Origin: an uncultured Lachnospiraceae bacterium
Lineage (GTDB): Bacteria > Bacillota > Clostridia > Lachnospirales > Lachnospiraceae
Reading direction: 5' to 3'
DNA: 64,000 nt
Assembly: GCA_944381575.1 (NCBI GenBank)
Contig: CALWLS010000009.1
Coordinates: forward strand, 35,919 to 99,918
Below the pieces are notes generated by a model. It searched no databases. It saw nothing but the letters and a program-made list of their open reading frames with translations, and was not told the DNA's origin. Of the stretch, positions 9,544 to 18,680 are shown piece after piece (within the stretch, counting starts at the first letter, position 1; every line of letters starts with the position of its first letter). Position numbers and translations under genes: made by a program.

Positions 9544-10333
9544 CTGCCTCGCCTCCTAAATATGCTTCAAGTACTTTAGGATCGTTCTGTATCACCTCCG
9601 GCGTGCCCTCAGCAAGGAATTTACCGAAGTTGATTACATATAAGTGATCGCAAAGGTTCATTACAAGATCCATATGATGCTCAATGAGCAGAACGCTTAA
9701 GTCAAACTTTTTCGCAAGCGTCCTGATAAGCTCGGTAAGCTCCCTCGTTTCCTCCGGATTCATTCCGGCAGCCGGCTCATCCAGTAATAAAAGCCTCGGA
9801 TTGAGCGCAAGGGCGCGGGCTATCTCAAGCTTACGCTGCAGGCCGTATGGAAGGCTCTCCGCAGTCTTATAGGCGTATTCCTCTATACCGACGTCTCTTA
9901 AGTACTTTTTAGCTTCCTCTCTCAACTCGATCTCACTTTTCTTTATCTTATTGTTTACGAAAGGAAAGTTGGTAAAGAGTGCCTGCATTACGTTATACTT
10001 AGGGTTATTAAGATCCAGAGCGGTTATTACGTTCTCTATGACCGTAAGCTTTTTAAACAGCCTGATGTTCTGGAAGGTCCTGGCTATGCCGAGCTTTACT
10101 ATCTCCTCCGGCTGTTTTCCGGTGATATTCTGTCCTTCAAAATAAATATTTCCCTCAGTCGGCTGGTAAACGCTCGTTATAAGATTGAACACGGTCGTCT
10201 TACCGGCTCCGTTGGGGCCTATGATGCCCATTATCTCACCGGTTTTAAGTTCGAATGAAAGATTCTCGACGGCCTTTATGCCTCCAAACGCCTTGGTAAG
10301 TCCGTCTATCTTAAGAGCCGTATCTTTACTCAT
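9536..10333 (-). CDS. livG: Branched-chain amino acid ABC transporter ATP-binding protein LivG
   Basis: This is the second ATPase of the LivHMGF importer (265 aa). Walker A is GPNGAGKTTV, the signature is LPYGLQRKLEIARAL, Walker B is LLLLDEPAAGMNP, and the switch histidine is in LLIEHHMDLVM. The PAAGMNPEE segment is characteristic of LivG and separates it from LivF. It overlaps livM upstream and livF downstream by eight bases each, so the three are translationally coupled. Confidence 0.95.
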   Translation of the reverse strand: MSKDTALKIDGLTKAFGGIKAVENLSFELKTGEIMGIIGPNGAGKTTVFNLITSVYQPTEGNIYFEGQNITGKQPEEIVKLGIARTFQNIRLFKKLTVIENVITALDLNNPKYNVMQALFTNFPFVNNKIKKSEIELREEAKKYLRDVGIEEYAYKTAESLPYGLQRKLEIARALALNPRLLLLDEPAAGMNPEETRELTELIRTLAKKFDLSVLLIEHHMDLVMNLCDHLYVINFGKFLAEGTPEVIQNDPKVLEAYLGGEADA

Positions 10334-11228
10334 CTATCTCAACCCCCTCAGGACCGATCAGCTTTTGCTTTCGGAGCCTTCTTACCAGATTTCTCATTCC
10401 CCTTATGGTTATCTCCTTATATCCGAATATTCCTGACGGACGGAGTACCATGATCGCTACAAGCACGGCACCATAGGCCACCATACGCCACTGATCGGCA
10501 ACGCGGAGCACCTCCGGTATCATGGTAAATATGCACGCCGCTATGCAAGGACCGGTTATGCTTCCCATTCCGCCTGCAACTACTATCGCCGTATACAGGG
10601 TGGACTGAGTGCTGATGAACATGCTCGGCTGTATGAAACGTATATAGTGAGCGTATATGGCTCCTCCTATACCTGCGCATATGGCGCTGAATAAAAGAGC
10701 CCTGAGCCTTACCTGTACAACATTTATTCCTGCCATCTCGGCAGCTATCGGATCTTCCCTTACGGAAATGGACATACGGCCATACCTCGAAAAGATATAG
10801 TTTTTTGTCACCCACAAAACTATCACGAGTATCACAAATACAGTTATCGGATGGGAATAATTTCCAAGGCCGCCTATGCCTCTTGCCCCGTTCGTTATCT
10901 CAAGGTTCTCAAGAATGACTCGCATGGCTTCTCCAAAACCAAGGGTCGTAATTGTAAAATAATCGCTCCTGAGCTTTGCCCTCAGCGTAGGATAACCGAT
11001 TATCAGACTGGCAAGGCCGCTGGTAAGAGCCGCGCCTATGACTCCAACAAAGAATGGAAGCTCAAATGTTTTTGTGAGAATCGCACAGGTATACGCACCT
11101 ATGGCCACGAAGGCAGCGTGTCCCAAAGACACCAGACCCGTAAATCCGGTAAACACCGCAAGCCCCACGACTATAATGGACGTATACATGCAGACCGTTA
11201 TGACACCCCATATATAGGACGAAAACAT
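10326..11228 (-). CDS. livM: Branched-chain amino acid ABC transporter permease LivM
   Basis: LivM is an inner-membrane permease subunit forming the channel with LivH. The 300-residue protein is strongly hydrophobic with about eight to ten membrane segments. It shows the family pattern GLVSLGHAAFVAIGAYT near residue 30, the loop GARGIGG, and RSYGRSMISVREDPIAAEMAG-like sequence in the cytoplasmic coupling region near 145-165. A charged C-terminal tail follows GIFGYKEI. It lies 15 bp after livH and overlaps livG. Confidence 0.94.
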   Translation of the reverse strand: MFSSYIWGVITVCMYTSIIVVGLAVFTGFTGLVSLGHAAFVAIGAYTCAILTKTFELPFFVGVIGAALTSGLASLIIGYPTLRAKLRSDYFTITTLGFGEAMRVILENLEITNGARGIGGLGNYSHPITVFVILVIVLWVTKNYIFSRYGRMSISVREDPIAAEMAGINVVQVRLRALLFSAICAGIGGAIYAHYIRFIQPSMFISTQSTLYTAIVVAGGMGSITGPCIAACIFTMIPEVLRVADQWRMVAYGAVLVAIMVLRPSGIFGYKEITIRGMRNLVRRLRKQKLIGPEGVEIDE

Positions 11229-11243
11229 GTATATACCTCCCTC

Positions 11244-12128
11244 TTATACCTTTTCCTCAAGATACTTTCCGAACAGACCTGCCGGACGTATCAGCAAAAT
11301 AATTATCAGTATCGCAAAACTGAATACATCCCTGTATGTAGAGGTGATATAAACAGAAACAAAGGCCTCAACTATCCCAAGGATAACTCCGCCGTATATG
11401 GCTCCCGGAAGAGATCCAAGACCACCGATGACAGCCGCGATATAAGCTTTATTTGTGATCCATCCCATATTAGGGTAGGCCATGTATTTTATGCCGAGGA
11501 ACATTCCGGATATTCCCGCAAACGCTCCCGCAATAACGAATACAAGCCCTATCACCACGCTTAAGTTGACGCCGTTTAACGTTGCCACCGTGGAATCATA
11601 AGAAGCCGCCCTTATCGCTATTCCGGTCCTCGTCTTATTTATGAAATAGTTCATGATCGCTATGGCTATTATTGAAAAGACTATTGCGAAAAGATCCATT
11701 TTACCAAGGGCAGCGCCAAATATATTGATGGTCGTCTCCTCAAATATGATCGGGTACGCATAGAAATGTGCTCCAATAGTCGCATATACCAGGTTTTCAA
11801 TAAATATCGAAAGTCCCATGGCGCTTATCATAAAGAACATAGGCGGAGCATTCCTTTTCCTGAGCGGGCTGTAGGCCACTCTCTCGGTTGCAAGGCTGAC
11901 CACTGCCATGGCTGCCATGGAGATAATTAAGGCAACGAATACATTGGCCCCCAGCAGAGTCATGGCGTAATACCCTGCAAAGGAAGCAAGCATTATCACG
12001 CCTCCATAGGCAAAGTTACTGAAGTTCAAAATACTGAATACCAGAGAATATCCGACTGCCATAAGCGAGTAGATACCTCCTATGGCAAGGCCTGTGATAA
12101 GTGTCTGGAACAATAATGAAAGTTCCAT
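11244..12128 (-). CDS. livH: Branched-chain amino acid ABC transporter permease LivH
   Basis: LivH is the partner permease of LivM (294 aa, about eight membrane segments). Family features are GLAIGGIYSLMAVGYSLVF at the N-terminus, the Asn/Phe-rich LNFSNFAYGGVIMLASF, the coupling segment RAASYDSTVATLNGVN, and the C-terminal LIRPAGLFGK. It lies 81 bp downstream of livJ, and the gap contains a GC-rich hairpin that may lower expression of the downstream genes relative to the binding protein. Confidence 0.95.
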   Translation of the reverse strand: MELSLLFQTLITGLAIGGIYSLMAVGYSLVFSILNFSNFAYGGVIMLASFAGYYAMTLLGANVFVALIISMAAMAVVSLATERVAYSPLRKRNAPPMFFMISAMGLSIFIENLVYATIGAHFYAYPIIFEETTINIFGAALGKMDLFAIVFSIIAIAIMNYFINKTRTGIAIRAASYDSTVATLNGVNLSVVIGLVFVIAGAFAGISGMFLGIKYMAYPNMGWITNKAYIAAVIGGLGSLPGAIYGGVILGIVEAFVSVYITSTYRDVFSFAILIIILLIRPAGLFGKYLEEKV

Positions 12129-12152
12129 ATTTTTCCTCCTGTCGGAAAATCA

Positions 12153-12175
12153 GGGGCAGCTTTTATCGCCGCCCC
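12153..12175 (-). terminator. Intercistronic hairpin between livJ and livH
   Basis: On the minus strand GGGGCGGC (12168-12175) pairs with GCTGCCCC (12153-12160) around a 7-nt loop, with one mismatch, followed by TGATTTTCC. Partial terminators or 3' stabilising hairpins after the binding-protein gene are common in ABC operons; that role is inferred here. Confidence 0.5.
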
Positions 12176-12209
12176 GGATCCTTAAACTTCAAATACAGAT
12201 AGTTATGAT

Positions 12210-13391
12210 TTATTCTGCGTCAGATACCGAAGCCGCAACCGTGGTCACGTATTCAAATTCGGTTCCGTTGACCTGCTCTATTACGGCGTTCTTGCCGATA
12301 GGGTTATGGGTTGCAGGATCGTTCGTAAATACTCCCGTAAGAACTTCAACGTCCTTGGCGTTCTCAAGCCAGTCGGCTATGGCTGTAGGATCGGTTCCAA
12401 CCTCCGTTATGGCGTCCTCTAAAAGCATGATGGCGTCAACTGCAAATGCAGGGTTAGGCATTACCGGATCCTCATTATACTTTTCTCTGTATTCCTCAAC
12501 GAAATCAGCAAGTATAGGGTCGGCAAGGGAAGCTGAATTTATGATGTATGCTCCCTCTGCTGCCGTTCCGGCTATCTCGAACAGCTCCTCTGTAGGCCAG
12601 TTATCACAGCCTATGAATACACAGTCCATTCCAAGCTCTCTTGCCTGCTTCATCGCAAGGGCTCCCTGCGTATGAGTGGTAGGCAGATACAGAACGTCAG
12701 GATCAAGCTCTTTTATCTTCGCCAGCTGAGCCTTATACTCAAGCTCCTCAGAACGGAAGGACTCTTCTGCCACAACCTCTCCTCCGAGCTCCGTAAAGGT
12801 GTCATGGAAATACTTTCCGAGGAAGGTGGAGTAATCCGATCCAACGTCCGTAAGTATCGCAGCCTTTACGCAGGAAAGATCGTCATGGGCGAAGGTCGCA
12901 GCCACTGAACCCTGATAAGGGTCTATGAAGCAGACTCTGAAAATGTACTGAAGGGCTTCATCCGAACCCTCAGGCACGGTGAGCAGTTCACTTGTTCCCG
13001 TTGTGGTGATAAGCGGTATCTGCTCCTCCTCACATATAGATGAGCAGGCTATTGCATTTCCCGACTGGGAAGGTCCTATCATGGCTATGGCCCCATCCGA
13101 GATAAGCCTCTTGCAGACGTTTACGGCCTCAGCCTGGTCAGACTTATTGTCATAATGTATGACCTCTACCTGCCTGCCGTTTATTCCGCCCTCGGCGTTA
13201 AGCTTTTCCACATACATATCTATCGCCTTGACCTCGGCCTGTCCCCACTTGGCTCCGGTACCGGTAGTGGACGACTGATGACCTATTATTATTGGTCCGT
13301 CATCAGAAGCTTCCTCAGCACCGCATCCTGAAAGGAAAGCCGAGCATGCCATGAGTCCGGCTAACAGAATCGATAAATATCTCTTTTTCAT
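12210..13391 (-). CDS. livJ: Branched-chain amino acid ABC transporter substrate-binding lipoprotein
   Basis: This extracellular lipid-anchored receptor delivers branched-chain amino acids to LivHM. I place the start at the ATG at 13389-13391, because AGGAGGAG lies just upstream and the product then begins with a clean lipoprotein signal, MKKRYLSILLAGLMACSAFLSGCG, whose lipobox is LSGC. The open frame extends 17 codons further upstream without another ribosome site. The remainder (about 370 residues) is a periplasmic-binding-protein type I fold (IIGHQSSTTG, VEVIHYDNKSDQAEAVN, GPSQSGNAIA). Substrate is assigned from the liv operon; related receptors bind other amino acids or amides. Confidence 0.93.
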   Translation of the reverse strand: MKKRYLSILLAGLMACSAFLSGCGAEEASDDGPIIIGHQSSTTGTGAKWGQAEVKAIDMYVEKLNAEGGINGRQVEVIHYDNKSDQAEAVNVCKRLISDGAIAMIGPSQSGNAIACSSICEEEQIPLITTTGTSELLTVPEGSDEALQYIFRVCFIDPYQGSVAATFAHDDLSCVKAAILTDVGSDYSTFLGKYFHDTFTELGGEVVAEESFRSEELEYKAQLAKIKELDPDVLYLPTTHTQGALAMKQARELGMDCVFIGCDNWPTEELFEIAGTAAEGAYIINSASLADPILADFVEEYREKYNEDPVMPNPAFAVDAIMLLEDAITEVGTDPTAIADWLENAKDVEVLTGVFTNDPATHNPIGKNAVIEQVNGTEFEYVTTVAASVSDAE

Positions 13392-13455
13392 ATTGCTCCT
13401 CCTTTGGTATGCAATAGCTTTATTATTCTTGTATTTGTACAAGCTTTACGCTGTG

Positions 13456-13484
13456 ATTGTATAACAATTACCCCCCCCAGTCAA
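13456..13484 (-). promoter_or_regulatory. liv operon promoter with a G8 tract in the spacer
   Basis: Reading minus: -35 TTGACT (13479-13484), a 17-bp spacer that opens with eight consecutive G (13471-13478), then -10 TACAAT (13456-13461). The predicted start is near 13449, about 58 bases before the livJ ATG. The homopolymer lies entirely between the two hexamers. Confidence 0.7.
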
Positions 13485-13557
13485 GCATTACTTACAAATT
13501 AATCAACGTTTAAGGCCGTCTTTATGTATAATATTCACAAACGAATGCCCTGTCCTG

Positions 13558-13586
13558 TTGAATAATCGTTGGAAATATTGTAAAAT
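13558..13586 (+). promoter_or_regulatory. Probable promoter of the pseudouridine synthase-comM-dprA genes
   Basis: TTGAAT (13558-13563), a 17-bp spacer, then TAAAAT (13581-13586). The predicted start is near 13593, about 45 bases upstream of the ATG at 13638. No other feature is seen in the 246-bp divergent gap apart from the liv promoter. Confidence 0.55.
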
Positions 13587-13637
13587 CCGAGTGACAGACA
13601 TTTAATTTCTATATTCAATCTTTCAGGATCCCCTAAG

Positions 13638-14708
13638 ATGCAGATAATAAAGATCAGTGAATATGACTCCGGCAAGAGGCTGGATAAGTTTCTTTTTAAA
13701 TTTTTCGACTCGGCCCCCGCAAGCTTTGTCTACAAAAATCTGCGTAAGAAAAATATCAAGCTCTGCAAAAAAAAGGCTGCAGGCAATGAGATATTAAAGG
13801 CCGGAGATGAGATCGAGCTGTTTTTTTCTGAAGAGACCTTAATTTCCTTAAGCAGTCTGGCTGCCAGACTGTTCACCGCAAACGATACTGTTTCCGGCCC
13901 GGATGCTGCAGAAACGCTGAAAACTGACAGGAGTCATCGGACAGAACACTTTGATCTTAGGGATTTCTGCGATATCATCTACGAGGATGACAATATCATC
14001 CTTGCCAATAAGCTTTCCGGCATATTGAGCCAGAAATCCTCTCCCGGAGACTTCAGCCTTAATGAAGCTCTTATTATGTACTGCGGCTTAGACCGGGATA
14101 AGGCCGATCCCATTTCTGCCTTCCGTCCCTCCATATGCAACAGGCTTGACCGCAATACCTCAGGGCTTATAGTATTTGCAAAAAACTATGCTTCAGCCAG
14201 AGAGATAAACGGTCTTATCAGGGACAGGAGCATCCGGAAATACTATCTTGCAGCCGTGACGGGACGTGTAAACAATAAAAGCTCAGTAAGGGCATGGCTT
14301 ATAAAGGACCGCTCTGAGAACATCGTAAGGATATTTGACAGTGAGATCGAAGGGTCATCTTTTATTGAGACCACCTATGAGCCCTTAGGGCACGGTGTAT
14401 TTCAAAACTTTGACATAACCCTGCTGAAGGTCGGCCTTATCACCGGAAAGACACACCAGATAAGGTCTCATCTTGCCTACCTCGGCCATCCGATACTTGG
14501 GGACACAAAATATGGAGGTACCGGCACCGGCAGTGTTCCTTACTCCAGGACCGGCAAAAATAAGCAGAGGCAGCTGCTCCACTCCTGGATGCTGCATTTT
14601 CCGGAGGACATTTCAGATCCGCTTTCATATCTTTCCGGAAAAACATTTACCGCTGATCTGCCAAAATATTTTTTAGACGTAATTTCCACAAGCGGGATCC
14701 ATATCTGA
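13638..14708 (+). CDS. RluA-family rRNA pseudouridine synthase
   Basis: This protein isomerises uridine to pseudouridine, probably in 23S rRNA. An N-terminal S4 RNA-binding domain covers about residues 1-65 (RLDKFLFKFF, then KAGDEIELFF). The catalytic domain has the family signature NRLDRNTSGL with the nucleophilic Asp at 171, and KTHQIRSHLAYLGHPILGD near residue 275. Length (356 aa) is slightly above the usual 300-320 because of a linker near 70-105. RluA, RluC and RluD specificities cannot be separated from motifs, so no symbol is given. comM starts 51 bp downstream. Confidence 0.92.
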   Translation: MQIIKISEYDSGKRLDKFLFKFFDSAPASFVYKNLRKKNIKLCKKKAAGNEILKAGDEIELFFSEETLISLSSLAARLFTANDTVSGPDAAETLKTDRSHRTEHFDLRDFCDIIYEDDNIILANKLSGILSQKSSPGDFSLNEALIMYCGLDRDKADPISAFRPSICNRLDRNTSGLIVFAKNYASAREINGLIRDRSIRKYYLAAVTGRVNNKSSVRAWLIKDRSENIVRIFDSEIEGSSFIETTYEPLGHGVFQNFDITLLKVGLITGKTHQIRSHLAYLGHPILGDTKYGGTGTGSVPYSRTGKNKQRQLLHSWMLHFPEDISDPLSYLSGKTFTADLPKYFLDVISTSGIHI

Positions 14709-14759
14709 TCCCGCTCTCATCTCACCCCAGACATAAAACATAATATAAGGAGGTTCAAA

Positions 14760-16334
14760 ATGTTTGCCAAAGCAAGTACGGCAGGCCTTTTTGGCATTGA
14801 CGGATTCAGTGCGGAGGTCGAGGCCGACATACAAAACGGCATTCCGGGACTTTATCTCACGGGAGCCATTGCCCCTGAGATACGCGAAGCCCAGTACAGG
14901 ATATGGAATGCTTTAAAAAACAGCGGTATCAGGATCGAACCAAAAAAGATCACAGTAAACATAAGCCCCGCCTCATTAAAAAAGCACGGGACCCACTATG
15001 ATCTGCCCATTGCGGCCGCGATCCTGGCCGGAACCGGCGTGCTTGGATCCGGCGTCCTGGCTGACTCCGGATTTTTGGGAGAGCTCGGACTGGACGGACG
15101 CTTAAAGCCGGTAAGAGGCGTGTTGCCGCTCAGCATAAGATTAAATCAGGATTCCGTTAAAAGGATATTCGTTCCATACGAAAACGCCCGGGAGGCCGCT
15201 CTTATAGAAGGCCTGACGATCATAGGCGTAAAGCGCCTTGGAGATATGATAGATTTCCTTAACTCTTCGAGGATAAACGAAGGAATAACCATGCTTAAGG
15301 GTCCTCTTTATCCTTCCATTAATGATGGCCCATATTGCAGTACTCAGGGTCAGGATGTGGATTTTTCCGACGTCCGGGGCCAGGAATACCTTAAAAGAGC
15401 CGCAGAGATCGCAGTGAGCGGCCATCATAATATCCTGTTCACCGGACCGGCAGGAACCGGAAAGACAATGATAGCAAAGCGCATGGCTACAATACTGCCT
15501 CCCCTTTCTCGAAACGAGGATCTGAAGATATCCCAGATATACAGCATTCTCGGTCTTCTTCCTGAGGACCGTCCTCTTTTGTCAAAGCGTCCCTTCCGAA
15601 GCCCTCATAACTGCATATCCGAGGCCGCCTTTTCCGGCGGAGGTGCATCTGCCCTCCCAGGAGAGCTTTCACTTGCTTCCGGAGGCATACTTTTTTTAGA
15701 CGAGCTCCCGCTATTTAAACGCAATGTCCTTGAGACCTTAAGACAGCCCCTTGAGGAAAGAAGGATCACAGTATCAAGAATGAATATAAGCTGCACCTAT
15801 CCGGCGGATTTCATTCTTGCCGCTGCCATGAATCCCTGCGCCTGCGGATTTTATCCAGACAGATCAAAATGCAGCTGCTCTCCCGCTCAGATAAGGGCCT
15901 ATACCGGCCGGCTTTCAAAGCCTCTCCTGGACCGCATAGATATCTGCGCAGCCGCAAGGCCCTCCGAGCTTTCTGAATTAAAACAGAACTCAAAGCCCGC
16001 AGAGAGCTCCTCAGACATAAGAAAAAGAGTTGAAAAGGCCCGACTGATACAGGCAGAGCGCTTCAAAAATTCTTCCGGGATATTGTTTAACGGACAGATG
16101 GGGATACAGGAAATAGAAAAGTTCTGTCATCTCGAAAACAAAGAGGCAGCACTTGCCGAAGATATATTCGTAAAACGCGGACTGTCTCTGAGGACCTATC
16201 ACAAAATGCTCAAGATAGCCCGTACCATTGCAGATATGGACGGTTCATTAAGGATACTTCCGCACCATATTTTAGAGGCCGCCGATCTTAAGGCCGGTTC
16301 AGAATCATTCTTTGGCACCGCTATAAAATATTAA
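14760..16334 (+). CDS. comM: YifB/ComM family AAA+ ATPase (Mg chelatase-like)
   Basis: ComM is a hexameric branch-migration helicase that promotes integration of transforming DNA in naturally competent bacteria. The 524-residue protein has the N-terminal ChlI-like domain (residues 1-165, EVEADIQNGIPGL), Walker A GPAGTGKT at 229-236 and Walker B ILFLDELPLF. A Cys-rich insertion NPCACGFYPD...CSCSPAQ follows, then a sensor-2/C-terminal domain ending near SLRTYHKMLKIARTIADM. AAGGAGG sits six bases before the ATG. dprA follows by 11 bp; pairing of these two competence-related genes is usual in Clostridia. Confidence 0.95.
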   Translation: MFAKASTAGLFGIDGFSAEVEADIQNGIPGLYLTGAIAPEIREAQYRIWNALKNSGIRIEPKKITVNISPASLKKHGTHYDLPIAAAILAGTGVLGSGVLADSGFLGELGLDGRLKPVRGVLPLSIRLNQDSVKRIFVPYENAREAALIEGLTIIGVKRLGDMIDFLNSSRINEGITMLKGPLYPSINDGPYCSTQGQDVDFSDVRGQEYLKRAAEIAVSGHHNILFTGPAGTGKTMIAKRMATILPPLSRNEDLKISQIYSILGLLPEDRPLLSKRPFRSPHNCISEAAFSGGGASALPGELSLASGGILFLDELPLFKRNVLETLRQPLEERRITVSRMNISCTYPADFILAAAMNPCACGFYPDRSKCSCSPAQIRAYTGRLSKPLLDRIDICAAARPSELSELKQNSKPAESSSDIRKRVEKARLIQAERFKNSSGILFNGQMGIQEIEKFCHLENKEAALAEDIFVKRGLSLRTYHKMLKIARTIADMDGSLRILPHHILEAADLKAGSESFFGTAIKY

Positions 16335-16345
16335 GGAGTATCTCT

Positions 16346-17461
16346 ATGTATATGGACAGAAAAACCGCCTGTTACCTCTTAAGCTGTGCCGGAGATATCG
16401 GTCCCGCCTCCATTGGCAGATTAAGGCTTACGGCGGGAAGCTATCAGGACATGATCCTTACTGACCCCGACCTGTTTTTAAGGTCCGGCATAATTAATAA
16501 TAAACAGGCTGAAAAGCTTCATAAGGTGCGTTCGGATATGGACAGGCTCCTTTTAAAATACGAAGAGCTCACGGCCTCAGGCGTAAGCATATTTACTCTT
16601 GAGGATTCCGGCTATCCCGAAAGACTCGCCAAGATAAGCGATCCCCCTTTTATATTGTATGTCAGGGGACGTCTGCCTGATGAAACTATGCCTTCAGCCG
16701 CCGTCATAGGTTCCAGGACCTGCAGTGATTACGGTATTTCGGCCGCAGAGTTTTTCAGTGAAGAGCTTTCAGAAAACGGTGTCCAGATAATAAGCGGCCT
16801 CGCTCACGGCATAGATACAGCAGCCGCTGTAGGCGCTTTGAGATCAGGTCATGATACCTTTGCCGTCCTTGGAACAGGCATAAATATATGCTACCCGAAG
16901 GAAAACTATCCCCTGTACCGCAGTATAACCGGAGAAGCTGAAGGAACTCATAACAGAGGCGGCGTCATCACGGAATTTGCCCCGGATGAAAATGCCCTCC
17001 CATTTCACTTTATTATGAGGAACAGGATAATAGCCGGCCTGTGTGACGTATTACTGGTCATAGAGGCGAGAGAAAAAAGCGGCACATCCATAACCGTAAA
17101 CTATGCCCTCTCTCAGGGAAAGGATGTGTTTGCCATGCCCGGAAGGATAAACGACCCCTTAGGCAGAGGCTGCAACGGCCTGATACGTGACGGTGCATTT
17201 CCTCTTACGGAGCCCGGTGACGTGCTTACATACCTTGGCATTGATTCATCTGAAAAAAATATCATGGGAAAAAGAGACACAGCCTGTCTTTCCCATGATG
17301 AAAAAAATATTTATTCAGTTCTTACAGAGGAGCCCTCGCATCTTGAGGACATATCCGAAGCAAGCGGCATACCCATCCTAAAGCTCCCCATGATCCTGTT
17401 TGACCTTGAACAAAAGGGTTATGCCTTAAATACAGGCAACGCCTTCTATAAAAGGCTCTGA
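16346..17461 (+). CDS. dprA: DNA-processing protein DprA
   Basis: DprA loads RecA onto incoming single-stranded DNA during transformation. The 371-residue protein has an N-terminal helical region. The Rossmann-like core follows with AVIGSRTCSDYG, ISGLAHGIDTAAAVGAL, GTGINICYPKEN and the late LVIEAREKSGTSITVNYALSQGKDV. A winged-helix-like tail follows (LEDISEASGIPILKLPMILFDLEQKG). AAGGAG precedes the ATG. Its stop codon abuts that of the convergent HAD gene within the palindrome TGATCA, leaving no space for a terminator. Confidence 0.96.
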   Translation: MYMDRKTACYLLSCAGDIGPASIGRLRLTAGSYQDMILTDPDLFLRSGIINNKQAEKLHKVRSDMDRLLLKYEELTASGVSIFTLEDSGYPERLAKISDPPFILYVRGRLPDETMPSAAVIGSRTCSDYGISAAEFFSEELSENGVQIISGLAHGIDTAAAVGALRSGHDTFAVLGTGINICYPKENYPLYRSITGEAEGTHNRGGVITEFAPDENALPFHFIMRNRIIAGLCDVLLVIEAREKSGTSITVNYALSQGKDVFAMPGRINDPLGRGCNGLIRDGAFPLTEPGDVLTYLGIDSSEKNIMGKRDTACLSHDEKNIYSVLTEEPSHLEDISEASGIPILKLPMILFDLEQKGYALNTGNAFYKRL

Positions 17462-18124
17462 TCACTTCATAAGCTCGCCGTAATCAGAAATATAATGATC
17501 CGCAAGGCTGATCTTTTCAGACGTAAGATCTCTGGAAAAATCGTCGTACACCGCGACTGTTTCCATCCCCGCAGCCCTGCCTGAAGCAATGCCGGCAGGT
17601 ATATCCTCAAAAACCACGCAGTTTTCAGGATCTGAACCAAGCAGGCTTGCAGCATGAAGATATACGTCCGGAAAAGGCTTTCCCCTTGCCACATCGCTTG
17701 AGGTTATCACAACATCGAAAAAGCTTTCCAGCCTGTTGGACTTAAGGCAGATCCTGACATTTTCCACGGCATTGCTGGTGGCAATGCCCATCTTTACGCC
17801 CCTGTCCTTTAACAGGCTTATAAACTCCCTGGCATAGGGCTTTGGCTTCACCTCATGCTCATACCTGTACAATGTCATGGCTATCCAGTCGTCTCTCATC
17901 TCGGAAACAGACCTCGGCACCCCAAGCACATCCCTGAAGTAAACGGCTGTTTCCTCAACGCTCATGCCTTCGATATCGCGCTGTATCTCCTGACGGAAAT
18001 CAATGCCGAACCTTCCGAGATATTCTATATCTATGTCGGTCCACATCCACATCGAGTCGACTATGGTCCCGTCAAAATCGAATATTACCGTATCAAAATC
18101 ACGCGTCAGTCCGTTCAGTCTCAT
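17462..18124 (-). CDS. HAD-superfamily hydrolase, beta-phosphoglucomutase/phosphatase-like
   Basis: This 220-residue HAD subfamily IA enzyme begins FDTVIFDFDGTIVDS with both catalytic Asp residues. Motif II is MGIATSNAVENV, the Lys is in ARGKPFPDVYLHAA, and motif IV is CVVFEDIPAGI. A four-helix cap lies at residues 20-90. Relatives include beta-phosphoglucomutase and sugar-phosphate phosphatases, and the true substrate cannot be read from the sequence. The start overlaps the upstream coiled-coil gene by 26 bp, so it is probably the last gene of the rsmD-coaD cluster. Confidence 0.85.
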   Translation of the reverse strand: MRLNGLTRDFDTVIFDFDGTIVDSMWMWTDIDIEYLGRFGIDFRQEIQRDIEGMSVEETAVYFRDVLGVPRSVSEMRDDWIAMTLYRYEHEVKPKPYAREFISLLKDRGVKMGIATSNAVENVRICLKSNRLESFFDVVITSSDVARGKPFPDVYLHAASLLGSDPENCVVFEDIPAGIASGRAAGMETVAVYDDFSRDLTSEKISLADHYISDYGELMK

Positions 18125-18680
18125 CTGTATCTGCTGCCGCTCCGGTAACGCCTAATTTGCTGCGGTTCTCACTGCACTCATTATAAATGCTCTCCAATGA
18201 TGAGAACATCTGATCAAGCCTCGTCCTGCTCTCTGAAGCATGAGTCGAGATGATTCCCTGTATCTCCTGAAGAAGGGAATCCGTATACTGTATGGCTCCC
18301 TCCCTTATGGCGGAAGCATCGGCATAGGCGTCGTTAAGGATCCCCTCTGCCTGTCCCCTGGCCTCTTCCACTACTTCGTTGGCCTTTTGATAAGCCCTCT
18401 GCATCACCTCGTGGTCGCTTATAAGCACATCGATCTGCGACTGGGCGTCATTGATCATATTCTGGGCCTGGAGCTGAGCATCCTTAAGTATGGCATCCTG
18501 CTGATTGACGATCTTCTGATATTTCTTTATCTCATCAGGTACCCTCATCCTCAGCTCTGCAATAAGCTCATCTATCTCTTCCTTATTGACGATGATCTTG
18601 CTGTTTGAAAGCGGCTGATATTTGCAGGTATCAATATATTCCTCTATATCATCGATGATCTCTTCAATCCTGTTGCTCAT
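18099..18680 (-). CDS. Coiled-coil protein of unknown function next to coaD
   Basis: I do not recognise a named family with certainty. The 193-residue protein is predicted to be almost all helix. After a short N-terminal part (RIEEIIDDIEEYIDTCKYQP), residues 70-140 have a coiled-coil pattern rich in Ala, Gln and Glu (AQLQAQNMINDAQSQIDVL), similar to the stator b-subunit of ATP synthase and to DivIVA-type proteins. The C-terminus is acidic. There is no membrane segment. It overlaps coaD by 17 bp and the HAD gene by 26 bp, so the three are translationally linked. A structural or division-related role is only a guess. Confidence 0.75.
   Translation of the reverse strand: MSNRIEEIIDDIEEYIDTCKYQPLSNSKIIVNKEEIDELIAELRMRVPDEIKKYQKIVNQQDAILKDAQLQAQNMINDAQSQIDVLISDHEVMQRAYQKANEVVEEARGQAEGILNDAYADASAIREGAIQYTDSLLQEIQGIISTHASESRTRLDQMFSSLESIYNECSENRSKLGVTGAAADTDETERTDA

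Noticed and set aside
10851-11564. A 237-codon plus-strand frame across livM and livH
   Set aside because: Low-complexity basic translation antisense to two clear permease genes, with no Shine-Dalgarno.
18099-18680. Coiled-coil protein as an ATP synthase b subunit
   Set aside because: There is no membrane segment and no other ATP synthase gene nearby; similarity is only coiled-coil pattern.
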